From the NCBI GenBank assembly GCA_900155495.1, contig FTLJ01000374.1, positions 1 to 63,530 on the forward strand: a DNA stretch of 63,530 bases, in the 5' to 3' direction. The position numbers were made by a program, and so were the translations under genes. Origin of the DNA: Porogramme epimiltina. Lineage: Eukaryota > Basidiomycota > Agaricomycetes > Polyporales > Polyporaceae. The notes beneath the pieces are model-generated. The model was not told the DNA's origin. It did no database searches and was given only the letters and a program-made list of their open reading frames with translations. This document shows positions 57,208 to 63,530 of the stretch, in pieces (the first letter of the stretch is position 1; each line of letters begins with the position of its first letter).

Positions 57208-60054
57208 CTATGCTTGCACTTCCTGCTGGGCTGGGGCTTGCTCGACAGGGGAAGGGTGGATGAAATCGTGGTTTGCGGCATTGAGCTGCGCGGCCATAAG
57301 GTGACGGAAGCGCGAGCCCTCCTTGTTGACCTACACCCACGTATCAGCATTTACCCTTCAGCATGAAGCACATTCAAGACCACCCACCAGGTGCCTGTAC
57401 GTTCCTGACTCGACGATGTTACCGTCCTCAAGCACCACGATGCGCTCCGCGCGCGCGATCGTCGAGAGCCGATGCGCGACGACGAGGCACGTCGTCTGGC
57501 GACTACGCAAGATCTTGTCGATCGCATCGTTGACGCGGTGCTCCGACGTTGCGTCGAGCGAGCTTGTCGCTTCGTCCAGCGCGAGAATGGCCGGCTTGCG
57601 CAAGAGAGCGCGCGCGATCGCAAGCCTTTGGCGTTGGCCACCACTCAGGCTCGTGCGACCGACTAGCGTGAGAGATGTGAGCGAAAAGGAAACGAAGGAC
57701 AGAGAGCGGTGGGCTTACTTTCGGTATCGAAACCATTGGGCATGCCCCAGACAAACTCGCAGTTCGCCTCCCGCGCGGCGGCCTCAATCTGTTCCCTGGT
57801 AGCTTCCGGGTGTCCATACGCGATGTTCTCAGCAATGGTGCCGGTGAACAGGACAGGATCCTACGAGACCTTGTAAACCAATACTCGCCTTGCACGGCAG
57901 AATAAGCATACCTGAGGAACGACCCCAATTAGATTCCGCCACGACGAGGGCTTGAACTCGCGGATGTCCTGTCCGTCAAAAGTGACCTTGCCCTTAATGG
58001 GGTCATAATAACGCATCAAGAGCGCGTTTATCGAGCTCTTGCCGCTTCCACTCTGACCGCTGGAGTCCTCGGTTAAGATCGACTAGTAACTGAACGCAAC
58101 GGGCGAGACTTACACGATCGCAACGCTCTCGCCGACCCCGATCTCGAGGTTCAGGTCCTTGAGGATCTGGACGTTGCGCCGGCTCGGATACTCGAACCAC
58201 ACGTGCTCGAAGCGGATCAGGCCACGGCGGGCGTGGTCGACCTCAACGCCTGTTTCTGGCGGGATCGCAGGCTGGCGGTCGAGAAGGTCGAAGATACGAA
58301 CTCCGGCGCCGATACCGCGCATGATGGACGACTGTGTTCGTGTATGGACGAGCAAAACAGCAGCGGCGTCAGTGAATGTTGTGGGGACATAACGGGACAA
58401 GGACGTACGAAGAAAGACCTAAGTTTCGCCGTTAGCTCAGAGCATGAGAACGAGAGCAGTGACATTACGTTAACATCTGTAGACCATTCCCAACGTAGAT
58501 CGTGTACAGGAGGAGACTCGTTAGGTCACCCATGGTGATGCTGCCTCGACTGACAAGGGTGCCACCTGCCCATGACGTCATACGTTAAAACAATTCTTAT
58601 GCGCATACAACGAAAGAAATGACGAACCGTACCCAAGGAGTGCGAGGATAGTCACATTCCCGCTCCAACCAGTTGCACCGAAGAAGATCCCACTAGCGAT
58701 GGCCTCTTTGCGTGCCAAGCTGAGGACGGTGTCAACCCTCTGGTGGAACTTGCCCTCTTCTTGCTTCGCGGCGTCAAATGCTTGTACGGTCCGTAATGCC
58801 GAAAGAGATTCCTGAGCGACCTTGGTCATGTCCCCGAGGGCTTCTTGCGTCCTGTTCGAGAGTTTCTTCAGGTAGCGACCATAGAAAACCTAGCGGAAGA
58901 ATAACCGCCGCGTTCGCGCGGTGTGAATACGCGTACGTGTCGTGAGACAAATCACATACGGCACCGAGAGAGACCGGGGGGACAACCGTGAGCATGAGGA
59001 GGGTGAGTTGAGGGGAGATGTAGAACATCGCGCCCACTATTCATCGCTATAGTATGAGTGGGAAACGCGAGTATATGCGGATGAAAAGTACGCACACCCC
59101 ACCGACGCCATTACAACCGACCGAAGACCGTCCGAGAGATTTTGAGTGACGCTGCACAGTATGCCACCACATTCAGCAACTTGCTACATGGCCACACTTA
59201 GAATGGGCAGCGGAAGGTAGTGAGACTCACCTCTCTCCAACAATGCTCGAGTCAACGCTGAGCCTGCTCAAGACGTCACCCTCACCCTTCTCCACAAACT
59301 CGACCTCTTGTCGTAGTGCCGCGGCGTATGTCCGTTCCCTCAGACGAGCAACTATCCGCTGGCCTATTGGATAGCACAGAGTGAGAGGGGCAATGACTGT
59401 AGATGAACGAGCAACCTACCAGATAACCGCATGAGCATCGCACGTGTCGCGTTCGCCGTCGCGCCCACAGTAAACATGAGGATGAGGGCTGCCGACGCCT
59501 GACCGAGCGACAGCCCGAGCGGTATTTGCTGCATTCGCCGTCATGTTAGGATCTCATGTACAACTTTCCTAGCACCTCGAATAAGTACTCACCGGGCTCG
59601 CGCTCGTGAAGAAGTCTATGAGCTTCCCGATGGTGAACGGGACGCTCATCGACACCGCGCTCGAGACCATGAGCAAACCGACTGCTACTCCGAGGGGCTT
59701 CTTCTCCGGCACGGCAAGCGCGACGATCTTGCGGAATGATGACGCACTGTTCGTCGTTCCGTCCGGTTCTCCAGAACTTGGTGACATTAAGCGGCTCCAT
59801 ATTGACTTCTTGGGCTGTGAAGACGTTGTATTGTTCGAAGCGGCCGGCGGTGAGGGTGTAGGAGAGTCGGAAGGAGGGGACCTAGAAGGCGTTGAAGAGG
59901 AGAGATGCCGTAACCCAAGAAGCAGTCTGGAGCTAGAGGCCGGAAGTGGTCGGAAGGCTAGACATGGTGGGCTCGAGACGTGTCGGGCTAACCGCGCCGA
60001 CGCCTGTGGCCGGTGTGTCGAGGCGACGAGGATGCGCGCTCTGAGGGCGAGCAT
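57208..60054 (-). CDS. Mitochondrial half-size ABC transporter, MDL / ABCB10 type
   Basis: Seen: ATG 60054 opens an Arg/Ser-rich, acid-poor leader ([20 protein letters not shown]) typical of a mitochondrial presequence. Membrane domain: [110 protein letters not shown]. Nucleotide-binding domain: [20 protein letters not shown], Walker [30 protein letters not shown], signature LSGGQRQR, Walker [14 protein letters not shown] and H-loop VVAHRLSTI; stop at 57208. Known: yeast Mdl1 exports peptides from the matrix, and the wider family handles haem or redox-related cargo. About ten introns. All ATPase motifs are complete, so it should be functional. A ubiquitous housekeeping-type gene. Confidence 0.9.
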
Positions 60055-60303
60055 CGTCGGCGTCGGCGTGTTGTACACTGCGCAGGGCAGGAGGTGTGAA
60101 TGAGAGAAGGGAGCTTGGGAGAACAACGGGCGGACGCGCACGTACGACTCCTGGCGGAGACGCACGTGTCGTGTCACTCCTCCCACGTGAGACGCGTCAT
60201 AGTCGCGGCGCGAAGCCGTACGGCGGCCATAGCCCGGGATCGGGTATAAATGCGACTTAGTGACGGATGAGACGGCGCAAAGGTGCCATAGATCGCTGCT
60301 CTA
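60055..60303. other. Upstream region of the ABC transporter
   Basis: Contains a plus-strand TATAAATG near 60243 that points away from the ABC gene; nothing downstream clearly uses it. Confidence 0.3.
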
Positions 60304-60700
60304 TCAGCTCGTATGCGCATAGTATAATGTATGAACGATCCCGGCGAGCCGGCATATTACTTTATGGCCGTGAAGGTCTAACTGAATGAGTTGGCCATAG
60401 GGATCACGACTGTGAGACACTATTTCCATTTTTGATAGAGACCCTGGACAGTCTAGAGGATGAATGCTCTTGACGCTCGATGAGTTGGACTCGATCCACT
60501 TCTTTGCTTCGGCCATCTCGTCCAGACCGTAGACCTCGGTATATGCTATTGCTCTCCCTCCTTTAAGCAACGAGATGATGTGGTCGCAAACCTGGTACGT
60601 ATCCTCAGTCCGTGGCTAGGTTCCGCTCTTCACACAACCATGACACGATCGCCATTCACGTGTTCAGCGGCGAGTATGGGCTGGAACTTTGTAAGCCAGA
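60304..60700 (-). pseudogene. Possible gene relic, unknown product
   Basis: Seen: a minus-strand exon-like frame reads VCDHIISLLKGGRAIAYTEV, YGLDEMAEAKKWIESNSSSV and KSIHPLD, preceded by an AG acceptor at about 60590 and a possible upstream exon FQPILAAEHVNGDRVMVV. The pattern loosely recalls the last segment of MDR/quinone-oxidoreductase proteins, but no Rossmann fold is seen upstream. I cannot name it. It could be a relic or one exon of an unresolved small gene. Confidence 0.25.
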
Positions 60701-63530
60701 GACACTTTGAAGGAACATCATATAGACATGTGTTCCTGCCCTTCCACATCTGACTTCATTGTCGAGATTGTCTAGAGTCTAGACTCGTCTCCAACTTGTC
60801 CACCTAGAACGCCTCAAGCATACACCGTGGTGCACGACCTATGATGTGAAACTAAAGAAGAAATGACAATGAAGAGTGGATCGCCTTACGGCAGTAAGGA
60901 ACCACCCTCATATAACGCGCATATATGCAGTTCAATCTCCCGTTGCTTCACATTTAGGCCTGATACTGCGCATACGCACAGGCCCTCCAAGCCCCACCAC
61001 CCTTGCTGAGAACGCCTGCATTCTTTCTATCCGCCTTGCCTGTCAGCGGCGTGCCGAAACCAATGTAACCTCTGATGCAAGCACAGAACGTACCCACCCC
61101 ATTGCTCGCCGGCGCGTGTTGATGAAGCTACAGGATCATGCCTCCTCGCTCGCTCACCTCTTGGTTTACGTACCGCCTGCTCCTCTACCGATGGAAGAAC
61201 ATCCGCCAGCCCAGCCGGCCACGTTTTTCGTGTTGCGCGACCACGATGTACGCCTCACGTCCTCCCGCGACGACCTGCAATGTAGCGCGTTGTAGGCCGA
61301 ATGTCGCGTAAAGTGCTCGGCGGGGCTCGGATCACCAATGACCACCCGAGTCCGAGCGCGTGTCTGACTGGCATGTCGGTCTCCCACTCGTTTTCTCTCT
61401 CTACCTTCGTTGTAGAGCTCTAACGACTAGTATTTAGAGCACATGAAGGCGCACAACACGTGGCGTTAGGCTATATAATCATTCGACAGCACACGTCTCC
61501 TCGTGCTTTGATGCATACTCGTCGGTGCGCGAGGCGGAGGGAGCTCGGCTCCGCACGTCCGACCCAGAGTGCGGGGTAACGTCTTCTCTCTCCGATCTGA
61601 CACGCGGTACGTCGTCCTATGACGTCTTACGTGCTTCGACACCGGGATGATAGGACCCGTTGACGCCAACGCGAGTTCTGCCGACGAAGACCGATTGCTT
61701 TTCGAGGTCGCTCGCGAGTTGCTGCCAGGCGCGCGCGCCCAAGAGCTATTGTTGGGCGCAGCGAGAACGAACGTACAAACATGGTGCGCCCATGGCAGAC
61801 GAAGGATGGAAGACGGTGCTTCTAACGCCCCGTCGGCCAGCCCGAACGCGGCACTCTCGCTATCGGAGGCACCCTGGCACTCGATAACGCGAAAAGCGGA
61901 AGAGCGCGAGTCGTGAGGAGGCAAATGACCTACGAGTGCAGCAAGAATAGTGTTTTGGTGGGGCACACGGGACTGCCGAGGTTTGTCCACCACTTGGCAT
62001 CCGTGCGCAAAGGCTATCTGGGCTCCGCGCTTGCTTCTTTTTTGCAGAAGGGGCTTGCCTATATGGGAGAAGGCTTGTGGTCCAGCCCGTCACGCGGCGG
62101 GAAGAAGACGCGCCCGGTATAAGGGACCAATGCGCGCAGATCGTCGTCATTCTAATCGCTCCCTTCGGCGAGTTTTGGTTGCGAAGACACGAGGGTTCAA
62201 ATGATCATAAAGGCGGCTCCCCGAGACCTGACGTATTTCTGAAGCACGAAGGAGCGTTTTCAATGCTTGGAACGAGTCCTCGATAGGCCGCCGCCGCACA
62301 AGATGCCAAGCGTAAAAAGCAAAAGTATCCCGTCCAAGCGATCTTACGCCGACTTGCATCTAACTTCCCAATCATTGGCAATGCAACGCTTGCCATCTAG
62401 GACAAGGAGGTCCAGTAAACTGCCTTGAGTATCCACCACAGTCATCTGCGCCCTCGGACTGGAAGGTCCGCAAAGGCGGATGAAGTCGGAGACGCAAACG
62501 TGATGGGCGTGCGCGGATCCCGGAACCCATGGCGGGGGTGCCTGCCCCACGTCCCAATCTTGTCTCGGCCACTCGGAAGGCGGAATCATCGCGCGGAAAA
62601 GGAGGAGGCGTGCGCGATCGGGGGGCGCGGCGCGGGAGCGGGAGATTCGGGCGGGATGTGCGCGCAGTGCGACGGGGGCACTAGGCACAGGCCCGCATTT
62701 GGGCCGATCCGAGCCGGCTTCGCGTGTGCCCGCCTGGGCAGGAAAAGGCGATGGCCTTTGACCGTCGAAATTCGAGAGCCGGGCGACGGAGCGGGGAGGA
62801 CCCAGGAAGGGAGAAGCCCCCAGAACGTCGGCGGAACGGGATGTCTTCGGGCATCGCGCGAGGGGGGATGATCAGGCCAAAGAGCGAAAAGATGCATGGT
62901 GCGAAGAGGAGCGCCGAAGCGCGGACGGAAACGACGGATGCAAATGGATTCGCTACGCGGCGACGTGCGGCCCTGGTGCGGTCGCCTGTCCGCCGCCCAC
63001 CGTCGGAGAGGCTGCGTGACCGTTGTCGCCGTCGTTATCGCAGCTGGGCCCGGCTTGCAAAATTGGTCGCGGGGATTGGGTCCGTGCACGGCCGGCGGCG
63101 GGCGTAGAGGTGAGAACAGGGTATCAAAGTCCCGCGGGGAGGCGCGCAGCCCGGCTATTATTTTGGCATGGTGGCGTGGCTAGCGGCCGTGCGTGCGGAC
63201 GCGCGTGAAAAGGCTATTGGGGGTGCGCGCCGCGCGTGGGGGACTCCTCGCGACATGCGCCATGCACAACGGACGGTGCGGTGAGAATACAGTGCAACAC
63301 AGCGGCGGTGATGGGTCGAAAAAGCATCATAAGCGGAAACTTAGAAAGGAAAAGAGGGTATGATGTTGATATGTGTCGGCAGGGCAAGTACTTCCGTATC
63401 TGGAATGTCTGGCGGCAACGTCGATATAAGTCCGCGTCCCTTACGCCGCCATCTTTTTGAACCCGAACCCCCACCCCCGTCGCCATCTTCCTCCGCAGCT
63501 TCCGCCCTCCACCCCCCCGCCCCACCATCC
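60701..63530. other. Gene-poor region to the window end
   Basis: About 2.8 kb with overlapping GC-rich frames on both strands, none with a recognisable domain, splice pattern or repeat. The last ~120 bp are pyrimidine-rich on the plus strand after a GATATAAGTC box near 63422, which would fit the promoter and leader of a plus-strand gene beginning just outside the window. Confidence 0.35.

Noticed and set aside
61466..61993. 175-residue minus-strand frame in the right-hand gene-poor region
   Set aside because: No domain, no start context, biased composition; likely chance.
62180..62205. GGTTCAAATGATC resembling a tRNA T-loop
   Set aside because: The B-box consensus fails after the loop and no cloverleaf can be formed.
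62586..63107. Overlapping long frames on both strands
   Set aside because: Purine/GC-biased DNA keeps both strands open by chance; no motif.

Overview
The window looks like nuclear DNA of an Agaricomycete, most likely a wood-decay polypore. Nearly every gene is broken by GT-AG introns of roughly 40 to 80 nt, coding blocks are GC-rich, and several families are typical expansions of that group: DUF6533/DUF6534-type membrane proteins, cytochrome P450s, YCII-domain proteins, F-box proteins and a TET/JBP-like oxygenase. I saw no prokaryotic operons, rRNA, tRNA or CRISPR array. Exon models were spliced by hand; exact junctions are predictions.

Layout. 1-2803 (-): AT-hook/KEN-box protein, cut by the window start. 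3243-7467 (-): two tandem copies of a seven-helix membrane protein inside a ~2.6 kb segmental duplication. 9110-11328 (+): ACS-type MFS permease. 11383-12461: graveyard with half a DUF6533 gene (-) abutting the orphan last exon of an MFS gene (+). 12866-14220 (-): alpha/beta hydrolase. 14929-17026 (-): P450-1. 18243-20117 (-): DUF6534 protein. 20971-22954 (-): cyclopropane-fatty-acid-synthase-like methyltransferase. 24003-26195 (+): P450-2. 27643-29872 (+): 14-helix drug-exporter-type MFS. Together 9.1-29.9 kb resembles a small specialised-lipid or metabolite cluster with tailoring enzymes and transporters but no PKS, NRPS or terpene synthase.

30163-31767 (-): divergent TET/JBP-type oxygenase that appears to lack iron ligands. 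32175-33296 (-): NFKBIL1-like protein. 33741-35255 (-): two YCII genes. 35689-40492 (-): two tandem F-box genes. 41271-43158 (+): NMN adenylyltransferase, convergent with 43505-45832 (-) GlcNAc-6-P deacetylase; both have unusually long introns. 46675-48806 (+): third F-box gene with the same micro-exon layout. 49279-51488 (-): second DUF6534 gene. 52733-53530 (-): coiled-coil protein of unknown function. 54621-55155 (+): YCII pseudogene, and 56262-56750 (+): intact YCII gene. 57208-60054 (-): mitochondrial MDL-type ABC transporter. 60055-63530 is mostly without recognisable genes.

Housekeeping genes (NMNAT, NagA, ABC transporter, NFKBIL1-like) are interleaved with fast-evolving lineage-specific families, and duplication followed by decay (7TM pair, F-box trio, YCII quartet, DUF6533/MFS debris) is the dominant theme.
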